A stretch of DNA of 64,000 nt from NCBI RefSeq assembly GCF_000420345.1, contig NZ_ATUT01000005.1, positions 1 through 64,000 of the forward strand, written 5' to 3'. The position numbers and the translations under genes are program-made. Below the pieces are notes generated by a model. It searched no databases, was not told where the DNA came from, and saw only the letters and a program-made list of their open reading frames with translations. Position 1 is the first letter of the stretch. Each line of letters opens with the position of its first letter. Positions 52,563 through 61,953 of the stretch are shown here, one piece after another. The DNA is from Faecalicoccus pleomorphus DSM 20574 (GTDB lineage Bacteria > Bacillota_I > Bacilli_A > Erysipelotrichales > Erysipelotrichaceae).

Positions 52563-55500
52563 TATTTCTTTTTATTCTTTCGGAATCCCTTCCAACCGAT
52601 TCCTGTCAATATAAGACCTGATATCGTATAGAATAGAGAACCTATTCCTCCCGTAGAAGGAAGAATGATTCGATTAGAAATTTCATAGACGATCTGGATC
52701 GTCTTGGTTTCCGTAGAGGGATCGACATTTTCTGCTTCCACTTTCTCCATGGAAGGTTTTTCATATCCCTGTGAACTCAAGTCTGGAGAGACAACCTCGC
52801 TCCATTCTCCATCTGTATGCATCCAAGCCTGATCTGGGTCTTCGGTATCTACTTGATTATCATCATTGGTATCATAGCCTAACACTTCACCTGTCACTTT
52901 ATCAATGATCACATGTCGTTCAAATTCAACTGTCTGCTCCACAGAATCCGCTACATTTTCTTTTGTCATTCCATCGATATATTCAATCGTTCGTGTAGTG
53001 GATTTTTGAAGATTTTCTTTGCCTGCTTCTTTAGACCAGACACTTTCACTGCCATCGATAGGATCTCCCGGTGTTTTCGCATTGTCAGGAGTGATTGTTT
53101 CATACGTATGTTCCAGATGAATGATTACAACCTGATCAGTGGATGGATCTATGTCAAAGTGTTCCGGCAGTGTATCCACTCTCACGATCGCATACCCTTT
53201 TGTACCATAGCCATCTGCAATCTTCTGCAAATCCTCCTGAGTCTTGTTCAAAGATGCTCCGGAAGGTCCGGTATCTAAAAGAACATTGTCTTCCAGTGTT
53301 TTCTTAGCCGTATCATCGATAATCGTATAAACCACCTTTTGTGTGGAACGATTATAGGTAACTGTAACGGTTTCATCACTTGTATTGGATGTCACAACCT
53401 TTTCATCGACTTTAGAAACATCAGGTGCTTCATATCCTTTCGAAGATAAATCCGGTGAGGTTACTTTAGCCCAGGTATTGGAGTTTGTCATCCAGGCTTT
53501 ATCTGCACTTGTAGTATCCACCGTGCCATCCCCATTGGTATCATAGCCTAGTACTTCACCAGTCACTTTATCCACAACCACATGACGAGTGAATGTAACA
53601 GTTTGTTCAACCGAATCGGCCACTTTTTCCTTGGTTAGACCATCTACATAATTAATCGTTCGTGTGATTGATTTTTGAAGAGAAACTTGATCCACTCCAT
53701 CCGGCCAATTTGACTCACTACCATCAATTGGATCTCCAGGGGTTTGTGGATTGTCTGGAGTCACCGTAACAGTCGCATGCTTTAGATGAACGACAATCTC
53801 TTGATCTTTTGAAGTATCGCTATCAAAGGTACCTGGTAGTTCATCTTGTGAAACCACTTCATAGCTTTTGTCCGTATAGGTTTTGATTATCACATCGAAA
53901 TCCTTTTGTGTTTTATGTAAGTTGGTTTCTGAAGCACCACTGTCGAATGCAACTTTATCTTCTAAAGTCTTCTTGGTACTGTCATCGATAATCGTATAAA
54001 CCACTTTTTGGGTATCCGCTTTGATATAGACATACGCATCCATTTCCCCTGTAAAGGTTCCCTGTGCAGCCGCATCATCTTGTTGGACAATTTGATACCC
54101 TGCTGGTGCCTGCACGTCATTTTGGTACGTTTCATTTTTGACACCGTTAAGTTCCCGTTTCAAGCTATCTACTTCAGTACCATCACTTGGTGTCCATGTG
54201 TCCTTAGGACTTGCCCCCGTTATGTCAATATAGTGTACCGTCACCTTGTATTCTTTTTGTTTATAAAGATAAACAACATCCTGTGCCTGATCATCTAGGG
54301 TACCTTTTTCTTTTCCTTGCGCCAATCCTATATAGGTATAATCATCCACGTCAACAGGTGATGTTGTAAAAGAATCATAAGAGGCTCCTGTACCATCTGT
54401 ATTTCGGCCCGTAATCACTTTCGGATCCGCAACATCCACATCTGTAGGAGTGGTCCCATCTTTGGTTTCTTTGTAGTAAGCATGGATTTGCGGCGTACCA
54501 TAAATCTTCGTTTCTAAATCTGTTCGATTGCTTAAAGTGCCCAATCCCTGATCATCGTTATGGGCATAACTATAAGTTGGTATAATAGCTGTTTGTCCGA
54601 TACTCTGATCATTGATATTTTCAACTTGAATTGGCAAATAGGCAACCATCTGTACTTTGGTTTGAATGGCAGAAGAGCTTAATGCCACACTTCGAATACT
54701 GGACCAATCTTTCACTTGATCCTCTGTCATCCAATCCTCAGAATTTAATTCGATCCTCACATTGGAATTTGCCTTTGGCAGGTCAAGCGATTTTGTAGAA
54801 TAGTACAATGTGCCAACAGTTTCTACTCTTCCTGGTCCTGTCAACATCAAAGAATACGAATCATTTCTAGGCAGTATCGCAATCGCCTGTCCATTGATAT
54901 AGTCATAGTTTGTACTATTTGTGATTGCTAAACGAAGAATTCCTTTTGATTTATCATCGCTAGTATCACTTTTAACACCTCGATCAAAGCCGGCTGCTCC
55001 TGCTCCTTGTCCATAATAGGCTGTAAGACTTGTTTTTTCACCAGACACCCCATTTTTAAAGCCTACAATGGTTGGAATCGTAATTTTCCATGCTTTCCCT
55101 TTGCCTCCATCGTATACTTTTCCGCCATATTTAGGATGCGTGGCAGGATCATTTTGATCAATCACACGAGTGACCCAGTCCGTTGTTCCTTGAGCCGATA
55201 CAGCCATGTCACTGACTTTAAATGGAATCTGATTTGGATAGAAAAACGAACCCATATTAGCATTTTTAGGCACGTTGACCTCATACATTGAAAAATCAAA
55301 TTGCGTCACATGTTCTCCACTTTCATCGATGCCTAAATCAGTAATCACTGGATAGTATTTTTTCTTACTTTCCGGATGTGTCCATCCATAATCCCCCAAT
55401 TTAGAATAATCTACATCAATGGCTTGATGGGCAATGCTTCGTACTTGAACGACAGGTAAGCGCACATAATGAGGACGGTCAATGGCCGATTCAGGCAATA

Positions 55501-57505
55501 TGATTTTATTTTCAGTATCCTCTGGTACAGCTGTTTCCATCCCCAAGCCAGACCAACCATATTTACCTGAAATCAGTTGGCCCTGGGTATAGGTTCCACT
55601 CATATCATAATTCATACTATTCGCAATACTATAAGCCGTGCCCGCAATCGTATAGTCATCAAAATATTTTAAATGCCCTACGACATCAATATCTGTATCC
55701 GATGTTACACTATGAACATGTATTTGAATGGGAACCTGCTGACCACTTTGGTACGTTCCATCTTCAATAACCGCATTTTTTAATCGTACAGAAATATTGT
55801 TGCCTGGTAAAATGTTGGCTTCTCCTTCAATGCTGACAATGTGGACTCCATTGGAAAGAGCAGCATCAATCTGGGCATTGCTTGATTTAATAGAATTCAC
55901 TTCAATGACTTCACCTGTATCCAAAGTAATTTGAAAAGGTCCATTGTCTCCTTCATTGTTCGATTGAGAAACACTTCCTCTTACTCCCGTGCTGATAATC
56001 ACATCCGTAATATTTCCACACCAATTTTTCGGAAGTGTGATTTTGTATGTACGCAAAGTATTGGTTTGGTTCGTTTTTTCATCTTCAAAATCCACACCAA
56101 TATACGGCATTTTCTCATTCACACCGGGTTTATCACTCTTCCCAGTCAAGAAACCTGTCACTTTATATTCATCGCTGATGGATTTCGCATAAAATCCTTC
56201 ATGTTCGAGATCCACATCATTTTTACTATAGCCTTCCAGAACAAAACCATATTTACCCGTCATAACACCAGGGTTGGCCTGACCAAGAATCACCGTCGAT
56301 AGATTTCGATTTTGAACCGGTACTGTCATTTCACCTCCACCTAAAAATTTAGGGGACAAGGTTAGTTCCGGTGTAAATTGATAGGTACCTTTCGGAGTAC
56401 CTTTTTCAAAATAACCATAAAAATAATGGTGAGATACGGGATAGTTGCTGTAACCTGCACCTTGTATATTAGTAATCACAATATCTCCGCCAGGTCCGTC
56501 CGGTTGAGATACCCCTGTTGGAATCCCCGGTACCTTTTTTTCATCCGAGTCAATATTGTTGGAATTGCCCCACCAATTATGCATCGAGGCCCCTTTTAAT
56601 ACAAATCCCTTTGGTACGTGAATCACACCATTCATCGTTGGGTTGTTGGCTACACCAAATCCCATGATAGGATCATTGCGTGCAGGATCATGTACGATAT
56701 CCATAGTAAAAGTGTAAATGGATTTGCCATCGGCTGTAAATGTATTATCCGGTCGGGCATTGTTTTTTACATCTGCCACAAAATCCATGGTTTCCGGGTT
56801 GTTGACATAAATGGTTCCTTCTAAATGTGCACTCGGTGCCTCTACAATCACTTTTAAATCCGTGTTTCCCGGGGCAAATTGATAGTTGTTATAATTGCCG
56901 TTAGAACCATATGGATACAATCCAAACTTATAAGACACATTAAAAGTAATCAAAGCATCATTGGGAGAACTGTTTGTATATGTCAAGAGGGTACCATTGT
57001 TTTGATCCATCGACTTTACAACCTTATAACCATCCGGTGTATCATGATTCACCTCCGATAGACCTGCCGGCAGATAAACCGTAAAAGACTCATATCCTTT
57101 GACCATCAATGAAACCTGAAATTGTGCCGCCTTATTATCAGCACTTGGCCAATTCAATCCCGCAGGATCCAATGTATAAGAAATCTCATGATCAATGGTG
57201 TTTGTCGTAGGTGTCATATCAATAGCATTCGCACTTCCAACCGCCTCTGTAGCCGGTGACTCTTCAACCGGTTGTACATCTTCTGCAGCCGGCAAAGTCT
57301 GCTCTTCTGGTTTTTTCTCTGTATTCAAATCCGGATTGGTTTCGACTTTCGATGAATCTTCCGATGGAAGAGAAGAAGTATTAGCTTCGTTGGCAGAAGA
57401 CGATTCCGTTTCCTGTGCCTGCACCCCCACTGTCTGTATCAACATCGTGGATGCGGTTAAAAATGATAAACCACTACTATATAGCTTTTTCTTTCTTTTC
57501 TTCAT
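52562..57505 (-). CDS. Large LPSTG-anchored mucin-binding-type adhesin
   Basis: A 1647-residue surface protein. Residues 1-31 are an export signal (KKRKKK then a hydrophobic core ending VGVQAQ); a Ser/Glu/Pro/Thr-rich spacer follows to about 90; then a 1000-residue beta-rich region with no family I recognise; a MucBP-like unit (YKVTVHYIDITG.., about 1145-1210); and two tandem repeats of 223 residues, each with a KVVYTIIDD MucBP-like part and a TRTINYVDGLTKE Mub-B2-like part. The C-terminus has LPSTG (1615-1619), a hydrophobic helix and KNKKK, the sortase signal. The ATG at 57503-57505 follows AAAGGGGAG and overlaps the upstream stop (ATGA). Expected role: adhesion to mucus or host glycans. 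Confidence 0.9.
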   Translation of the reverse strand: MKKRKKKLYSSGLSFLTASTMLIQTVGVQAQETESSSANEANTSSLPSEDSSKVETNPDLNTEKKPEEQTLPAAEDVQPVEESPATEAVGSANAIDMTPTTNTIDHEISYTLDPAGLNWPSADNKAAQFQVSLMVKGYESFTVYLPAGLSEVNHDTPDGYKVVKSMDQNNGTLLTYTNSSPNDALITFNVSYKFGLYPYGSNGNYNNYQFAPGNTDLKVIVEAPSAHLEGTIYVNNPETMDFVADVKNNARPDNTFTADGKSIYTFTMDIVHDPARNDPIMGFGVANNPTMNGVIHVPKGFVLKGASMHNWWGNSNNIDSDEKKVPGIPTGVSQPDGPGGDIVITNIQGAGYSNYPVSHHYFYGYFEKGTPKGTYQFTPELTLSPKFLGGGEMTVPVQNRNLSTVILGQANPGVMTGKYGFVLEGYSKNDVDLEHEGFYAKSISDEYKVTGFLTGKSDKPGVNEKMPYIGVDFEDEKTNQTNTLRTYKITLPKNWCGNITDVIISTGVRGSVSQSNNEGDNGPFQITLDTGEVIEVNSIKSSNAQIDAALSNGVHIVSIEGEANILPGNNISVRLKNAVIEDGTYQSGQQVPIQIHVHSVTSDTDIDVVGHLKYFDDYTIAGTAYSIANSMNYDMSGTYTQGQLISGKYGWSGLGMETAVPEDTENKIILPESAIDRPHYVRLPVVQVRSIAHQAIDVDYSKLGDYGWTHPESKKKYYPVITDLGIDESGEHVTQFDFSMYEVNVPKNANMGSFFYPNQIPFKVSDMAVSAQGTTDWVTRVIDQNDPATHPKYGGKVYDGGKGKAWKITIPTIVGFKNGVSGEKTSLTAYYGQGAGAAGFDRGVKSDTSDDKSKGILRLAITNSTNYDYINGQAIAILPRNDSYSLMLTGPGRVETVGTLYYSTKSLDLPKANSNVRIELNSEDWMTEDQVKDWSSIRSVALSSSAIQTKVQMVAYLPIQVENINDQSIGQTAIIPTYSYAHNDDQGLGTLSNRTDLETKIYGTPQIHAYYKETKDGTTPTDVDVADPKVITGRNTDGTGASYDSFTTSPVDVDDYTYIGLAQGKEKGTLDDQAQDVVYLYKQKEYKVTVHYIDITGASPKDTWTPSDGTEVDSLKRELNGVKNETYQNDVQAPAGYQIVQQDDAAAQGTFTGEMDAYVYIKADTQKVVYTIIDDSTKKTLEDKVAFDSGASETNLHKTQKDFDVIIKTYTDKSYEVVSQDELPGTFDSDTSKDQEIVVHLKHATVTVTPDNPQTPGDPIDGSESNWPDGVDQVSLQKSITRTINYVDGLTKEKVADSVEQTVTFTRHVVVDKVTGEVLGYDTNGDGTVDTTSADKAWMTNSNTWAKVTSPDLSSKGYEAPDVSKVDEKVVTSNTSDETVTVTYNRSTQKVVYTIIDDTAKKTLEDNVLLDTGPSGASLNKTQEDLQKIADGYGTKGYAIVRVDTLPEHFDIDPSTDQVVIIHLEHTYETITPDNAKTPGDPIDGSESVWSKEAGKENLQKSTTRTIEYIDGMTKENVADSVEQTVEFERHVIIDKVTGEVLGYDTNDDNQVDTEDPDQAWMHTDGEWSEVVSPDLSSQGYEKPSMEKVEAENVDPSTETKTIQIVYEISNRIILPSTGGIGSLFYTISGLILTGIGWKGFRKNKKK
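52690..54007 (-). repeat. Two tandem 669-bp repeats encoding mucin-binding-type units
   Basis: The start of the unit (encoding KVVYTIIDD) lies at 54007 and again at 53338, exactly 669 bases or 223 codons apart. The units are clearly diverged (for example TRTINYVDGLTKEKVADS against TRTIEYIDGMTKENVADS), so this is an old in-frame duplication and not an assembly artefact. Confidence 0.85.
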
Positions 57506-58119
57506 CTGCGACTCCCCTTTCTTCTCCAAATGATCCATACCACGATTCCTAAGGCGACTATACCCGACATCAACCATATTTTTTGATCCAGATTTGCACT
57601 TGTAGAGGCCCCTTTACTAGAAGCTTCTTGTTTAAAATCTGGCGCGGATGGATGAGATGCATCTGATGATACAATCACTTTTGGATGGATCACATTACTT
57701 GTTTGTGACAATGGACTGATAAACAAGACCGAGACTACTTGTAAAGTGTCTGTGGCATCCATTTGACGAACATAGTACACCCCTTTTTCCAATGAGCAGT
57801 GAAGGCTTCCATTTTCATCACTTTTAAAAGAAGCATTGATAAGTGTATAAGAGGAATCCAGTTCTTTTTGAGATTGTTGATCCAATTCTTTTAAGGTCTG
57901 ATTATATTGTTTCTGCCCTTTTGCATCTGTTTCTCGATTCAAAAAGATTGATTTCCATGAATCCGGAAGTTTCCATATCCCATACGTAATTTCTTGATGT
58001 ACATTATCGGGTTGGATATCAATATTCTGTGCTTCTGATTGTGCATAGACAGAACTGCCACCCAAACAAACGCAACATATAATACATATATATACAATAT
58101 ATATTTTCGCCCTTTTCAT
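57502..58119 (-). CDS. Small surface protein with pilin-like domain and C-terminal anchor
   Basis: A 205-residue exported protein: signal peptide (1-27, cleavage near SVYAQ), then a domain with ITYGIWKLPDSWK and GSLHCSLEKGVYYVRQMDA, which recalls the N-terminal domain of Gram-positive pilins (a LYKLP start and a G.YYV strand). The end is ASTSANLDQ, a hydrophobic helix, then WRRKGSRR. LPxTG is absent; TSANL stands in its place, as in the protein at 24842. The ATG follows AAGGAG. It is the first gene of the adhesin-sortase operon and overlaps the adhesin start by 4 bases. Minor pilin or adhesin partner is an inference. Confidence 0.7.
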   Translation of the reverse strand: MKRAKIYIVYICIICCVCLGGSSVYAQSEAQNIDIQPDNVHQEITYGIWKLPDSWKSIFLNRETDAKGQKQYNQTLKELDQQSQKELDSSYTLINASFKSDENGSLHCSLEKGVYYVRQMDATDTLQVVSVLFISPLSQTSNVIHPKVIVSSDASHPSAPDFKQEASSKGASTSANLDQKIWLMSGIVALGIVVWIIWRRKGSRR

Positions 58120-58161
58120 TGTCCTATTCTCCTTTTTGACCATTTTAGTATTGTGGTCATT

Positions 58162-58195
58162 TACAGTATTTTAACACATTCTTACTGTATTACAA
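58162..58195 (-). promoter_or_regulatory. Promoter with embedded dyad for the adhesin operon
   Basis: On the minus strand TTGTAA (58195-58190), 16 bases, TAAAAT (58173-58168). The dyad TACAGTA/TACTGTA (58162-58168 and 58183-58189) spans the spacer and -10, as an operator would. Confidence 0.5.
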
Positions 58196-58227
58196 TCCAT
58201 ACTCTCTTTTAGATCCGTGAATATATT

Positions 58228-58256
58228 TTGACAATCTAAACAAGGAAAATTAAAAT
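58228..58256 (+). promoter_or_regulatory. Promoter of the metY-metA operon
   Basis: A perfect TTGACA (58228-58233), 17 bases, TAAAAT (58251-58256), about 30 bases before the start codon. No T-box or SAM-type leader fits in between. Confidence 0.7.
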
Positions 58257-58285
58257 AAACCTATATATAGGAAAGAGGACTTTAT

Positions 58286-59566
58286 ATGAAACATCAAGGA
58301 ATTGGAACTCAATGTGTACAAGGCGGATATACGCCAGGTAATGGAGAACCTCGTCAGATTCCCATTGTACAAAGCACAACATTTAAATATGCTACCAGCG
58401 AGGATATGGGAAAATTATTTGATTTGGAAGCTAGCGGGTATTTCTACACTCGCCTTCAAAATCCCACAAATGATGCAGTAGCTGCTAAAATCGCCGAGTT
58501 AGAAGGTGGTACAGCCGCCATGTTGACAAGCAGTGGACAGGCAGCAAATCTATTTGCCATCTTCAACATTGCCGGAAACGGAGATCATATCGTCGCATCC
58601 AATAGTATTTATGGCGGAACTTATAACTTGTTTGCGGTTACTATGAAACGTATGGGCATCGATTTTACGTTTGTGGATCCAGATTGTTCTAGTGAAGAAC
58701 TGGATGCCGCTTTTCAAGAAAACACAAAGGCTGTATTTGGAGAAACCATCGCCAATCCGGCATTAACCGTCTTAGACATCGAAAAATTTGCACAGGCAGC
58801 CCATGCTCATGGAGTCCCTTTGATCGTGGACAATACGTTTGCAACCCCCATCCTTTGTCGTCCTTTTGAATGGGGAGCCGATATCATCACACATTCCACG
58901 ACTAAATATATGGACGGGCATGGAGTGGCCGTCGGTGGATGTATTGTGGATTCCGGAAAATTTGACTGGACCAAATACCCGGATAAATTCCCTGGATTGA
59001 CCACACCTGATGAAAGCTATCATGGCATTACGTATACCGAACGTTTTGGCTTGGAGGGAGCTTTTATCACAAAGGCAACCGCTCAGCTGATGCGCGACTT
59101 AGGCTGTATACAGTCTCCTCAAAATGCTTTTTATTTAAATCTGGGTCTGGAAAGCCTGCATGTTCGTATGCCTCGTCACAGTCAAAATGCATTGGCCGTG
59201 GCTCAATTCTTATCCAAACATCCAAAAATTCGTTCGGTTCAATACAGTGGATTAAAAGGGGATACCTACTACGATTTAGCACAAAAATATCTGCCTGACG
59301 GATCTTGTGGTGTCGTTAGCTTTGAAATCCAGGGTGGTAGAAGTGCAGCCGAAAAATTCATGAAACATTTAAAACTGGCGGCTATTGAAACCCATGTAGC
59401 GGATGCTCGTACGTGCTGCCTTCATCCTGCCAGCACGACCCACAGACAAATGAATGACGAAGAATTAAAAGCAGCCGGTATCAGTGCTGATATGGTTCGT
59501 TTCTCCTGTGGCTTGGAAGACGCACAAGATTTAATCGATGACATTGATCAAGCATTGAATGCTTAG
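58286..59566 (+). CDS. metY: O-acetylhomoserine sulfhydrylase, operon copy
   Basis: PLP enzyme forming homocysteine from O-acetylhomoserine and sulfide; 426 residues. RLQNPTNDAVAAKIAELEGG, the PLP-lysine region HSTTKYMDGHGVAVGG and the C-terminal CCLHPASTTHRQM define the family. The start follows GAAAGAGGA. It lies 9 bases before metA, which makes its substrate. It differs from the T-box-controlled copy at 33199 throughout, so the two are old paralogues or separately acquired genes. Confidence 0.93.
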   Translation: MKHQGIGTQCVQGGYTPGNGEPRQIPIVQSTTFKYATSEDMGKLFDLEASGYFYTRLQNPTNDAVAAKIAELEGGTAAMLTSSGQAANLFAIFNIAGNGDHIVASNSIYGGTYNLFAVTMKRMGIDFTFVDPDCSSEELDAAFQENTKAVFGETIANPALTVLDIEKFAQAAHAHGVPLIVDNTFATPILCRPFEWGADIITHSTTKYMDGHGVAVGGCIVDSGKFDWTKYPDKFPGLTTPDESYHGITYTERFGLEGAFITKATAQLMRDLGCIQSPQNAFYLNLGLESLHVRMPRHSQNALAVAQFLSKHPKIRSVQYSGLKGDTYYDLAQKYLPDGSCGVVSFEIQGGRSAAEKFMKHLKLAAIETHVADARTCCLHPASTTHRQMNDEELKAAGISADMVRFSCGLEDAQDLIDDIDQALNA

Positions 59567-59575
59567 GAGGCCATT

Positions 59576-60520
59576 ATGCCGATTAAGATTCCTAATGCAC
59601 TGCCAGCCACTCGAACACTGACCGACGAGAATATCTTTGTCATGGATGAAACCAGGGCTACAACCCAAGATATACGACCCCTTTATATCTTAGTTTTAAA
59701 TCTTATGCCCACAAAGATTGAAACCGAAACACAGCTTGCCCGTTTATTAGGAAATACGCCTATTCAGGTCGAGCTGGAACTCATGCAGATGAAAAATCAT
59801 AAATCAAAAAACGTATCACAAGAACATATGCTCAAATTCTATCAAACATTTGATGCCTTTAAAGATCGTTATTTTGATGGTATGGTCATCACCGGTGCAC
59901 CTTTAGAACACTTAGAGTTTGAGGAAGTCGACTATTGGGATGAGTTATGCGAAGTTATGGAATGGTCAAAAACACATGTGCATTCGACTTTTCACATCTG
60001 TTGGGGTGCACAGGCAGGTCTTTATTATCACTATGGAATTCCTAAAATACAACTTCCAAAAAAGCTGTTTGGTGTATTTCCACACCAGGTTGTTCGTAAA
60101 TCCTCTATCCTTTTTCGTGGATTTGACGATACCTTTATGGTTCCGCATTCGCGCCATACCGCCAATGCGACCCAGGCAATTGAAGACTGTCCCTATTTAA
60201 AAATCTTGGCCAGCAGCAAACAAGCCGGTGTATATGCCTGTGCTACTGAAGGGTGCCGTCAAATTTTCATCACCGGTCATTCTGAATACGATCGTCGAAC
60301 GTTAGAAAAAGAATATTTACGTGATAAAGAAAAAGGGCTTCCCATTCAAGTACCGGAAAACTATTATCCAGGCGATGATGATACACAAGATCCAATTGTC
60401 ACATGGAAAAGTGGAGCCAATTTACTGTACTCCAACTGGTTAAACTTCATCGTGTATCAAGATACACCGTACGACGTTAATTCCATTGAACCGTTTCATA
60501 AGACAAAAGTTCAAAAATAA
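59576..60520 (+). CDS. metA: Homoserine O-acetyltransferase
   Basis: Activates homoserine for methionine synthesis; 314 residues. The acyl-enzyme cysteine is Cys142 ([10 protein letters not shown]), and [14 protein letters not shown] holds the triad partners. Residue 111 is Glu ([15 protein letters not shown]). In this family Glu at 111 selects acetyl-CoA, while Gly at that place in E. coli MetA goes with succinyl-CoA, so acetyl transfer is predicted. That fits the adjacent O-acetylhomoserine sulfhydrylase. The ribosome site is AGGAGG. Confidence 0.95.
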   Translation: MPIKIPNALPATRTLTDENIFVMDETRATTQDIRPLYILVLNLMPTKIETETQLARLLGNTPIQVELELMQMKNHKSKNVSQEHMLKFYQTFDAFKDRYFDGMVITGAPLEHLEFEEVDYWDELCEVMEWSKTHVHSTFHICWGAQAGLYYHYGIPKIQLPKKLFGVFPHQVVRKSSILFRGFDDTFMVPHSRHTANATQAIEDCPYLKILASSKQAGVYACATEGCRQIFITGHSEYDRRTLEKEYLRDKEKGLPIQVPENYYPGDDDTQDPIVTWKSGANLLYSNWLNFIVYQDTPYDVNSIEPFHKTKVQK

Positions 60521-60521
60521 T

Positions 60522-60550
60522 TTGACATTCAAATTTATTCATGATTCAAT
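60522..60550 (+). promoter_or_regulatory. Possible promoter of the MATE leader
   Basis: A perfect TTGACA (60522-60527) begins right after the metA stop; 17 bases on is TTCAAT (60545-60550). A TACAAT at 60550-60555 would leave a 22-base spacer. Confidence 0.4.
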
Positions 60551-60577
60551 ACAATCACTATTTACCGCCGGGTAATC

Positions 60578-60634
60578 AAGCATTGAAGTTCATATCGTAG
60601 GCCTTTGAAGATATGAACATCGATGCTTTTTTTT
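60578..60634 (+). terminator. Terminator/attenuator in front of the MATE gene
   Basis: AAGCAT pairs with ATGCTT at the base, and GTTCATATC with GATATGAAC inside; eight T follow. The T run abuts the GGGAGG ribosome site of the next gene. It ends metA transcripts and may also attenuate transcripts that start after metA. Confidence 0.75.
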
Positions 60635-60648
60635 GGGAGGATCAAACA

Positions 60649-61944
60649 ATGTTCAAAACATTTTGTAAATACGTATCACTCAATGTGCTGGGAATGATTG
60701 CGTTATCCTGTTATATACTGGCCGATACCTTCTTTGTATCCCAGGGATTAGGTACCAACGGACTGACCGCTCTAAATTTGGCAATCCCCATTTATAGTTT
60801 CATTCATGGAACCGGGCTCATGATTGGCATGGGAGCCAGTTCAAAATTTTCCATTCTAAAAGGGCAGAACGAGCATGATCGTGCTAACCAAGCATTTATG
60901 TATGCTTTGTATCTTGGCGCCTTTTTTGCAATCGTCTATGTTTTGATCGGTCTCTTTTTTTGCGAACCCCTATTGGCTTTATTTGGAGCCCAAGATGCCG
61001 TAATGGATCTATCCCTGGTGTATTTGCGAACCATCTTAAGCTTTTCCCCTTTCTTTATTTTAAATAATATTGTGCTTTGTTTTGTTCGCAATGACGGCTC
61101 CCCACAACTCTCCATGGCTGGTATGATCATTGGAAGTTTTTCCAATATTCTCTTGGACTGGGTTTTTATCTTTCCTTGTGGCTGGGGAATGTTTGGAGCT
61201 GCCTTTGCGACCGGTTTAGCACCGATCATCAGTTTATGCATCACTTCTATGCACTTTCTTCAAAAAAAGAATACCTTTCATGTTTCACGCTGTACTTTTT
61301 CCATGCCTCAAGCGCTACAAATCGTATCTATGGGTCTTCCTTCTCTTGTGACAGAGGCAGCTTCTGGCATCGTGATCATTTTGTTTAATATGCTTTTTAT
61401 GCATTTAGATGGCAATACGGCCGTAGCCGCTTATGGTATCGTCGCAAATATTTCTTTAGTGGTCTTATCTGTCTTTACCGGTATTGCCCAGGGAATCCAA
61501 CCCATCCTATCCAAAGCCTATGGCCAACAAAACCATAGAGCCTTACAAAAAACATATGGATATGCCATCAAAACCATGCTAATCTATGCTATATTTGTCT
61601 TTCTCTTTTTAGTGTGGAAATCCGATGGAATTACGACAATTTTCAATTCACAACAAAATGAACACTTACAAGTCTTAGCCAATCAGGGAATTGTTCTATA
61701 TTTCATTGCCTGTCCGTTTGCCGGTTTTAATATCATTACATCGATTACTTTTTCTTCTACACAGTTGACAGTGTATGGACAAATCCTCTCTCTGTTACGT
61801 AGTTTGATTTTGATTGTTCCGATGGCATTGCTTCTTACGTTTACCCTTGGCATTCCCGGTGTTTGGCTTTCTTTTCCCGTCACAGAAATTCTTGTCAGTT
61901 TGTATGGATTTACACTCATTAAAAAAAATCTCTACTCGTTGTAG
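60649..61944 (+). CDS. MATE-family efflux transporter
   Basis: A 431-residue multidrug/toxin exporter with 12 predicted helices. The N-terminus FKTFCKYVSLNVLGMIALSCYILADTFFVSQGLG and SPFFILNNIVLCFVRNDGSPQLSM are typical of MATE. The ATG at 60649 follows GGGAGG at 8 bases; an upstream in-frame ATG falls in the terminator hairpin and is rejected. It is only distantly similar to the MATE at 13351. Its stop lies within a bidirectional terminator. Confidence 0.9.
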   Translation: MFKTFCKYVSLNVLGMIALSCYILADTFFVSQGLGTNGLTALNLAIPIYSFIHGTGLMIGMGASSKFSILKGQNEHDRANQAFMYALYLGAFFAIVYVLIGLFFCEPLLALFGAQDAVMDLSLVYLRTILSFSPFFILNNIVLCFVRNDGSPQLSMAGMIIGSFSNILLDWVFIFPCGWGMFGAAFATGLAPIISLCITSMHFLQKKNTFHVSRCTFSMPQALQIVSMGLPSLVTEAASGIVIILFNMLFMHLDGNTAVAAYGIVANISLVVLSVFTGIAQGIQPILSKAYGQQNHRALQKTYGYAIKTMLIYAIFVFLFLVWKSDGITTIFNSQQNEHLQVLANQGIVLYFIACPFAGFNIITSITFSSTQLTVYGQILSLLRSLILIVPMALLLTFTLGIPGVWLSFPVTEILVSLYGFTLIKKNLYSL

Positions 61945-61953
61945 AGACTTTTT
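61922..61953. terminator. Bidirectional terminator at the MATE stop codon
   Basis: TCTCTAC (61928-61934) and GTAGAGA (61940-61946) with a five-base loop, A-run before and CTTTTT after; it contains the stop codons of both converging genes. Confidence 0.8.

Noticed and set aside
52690-54007. Assembly duplication as explanation of the two adhesin repeats
   Set aside because: The copies are exactly in frame but differ at many positions, so they are an old duplication.
52913-57061. Many plus-strand open frames of 60-120 codons inside the adhesin
   Set aside because: They are antisense shadows of a repetitive coding sequence, without ribosome sites or family resemblance.
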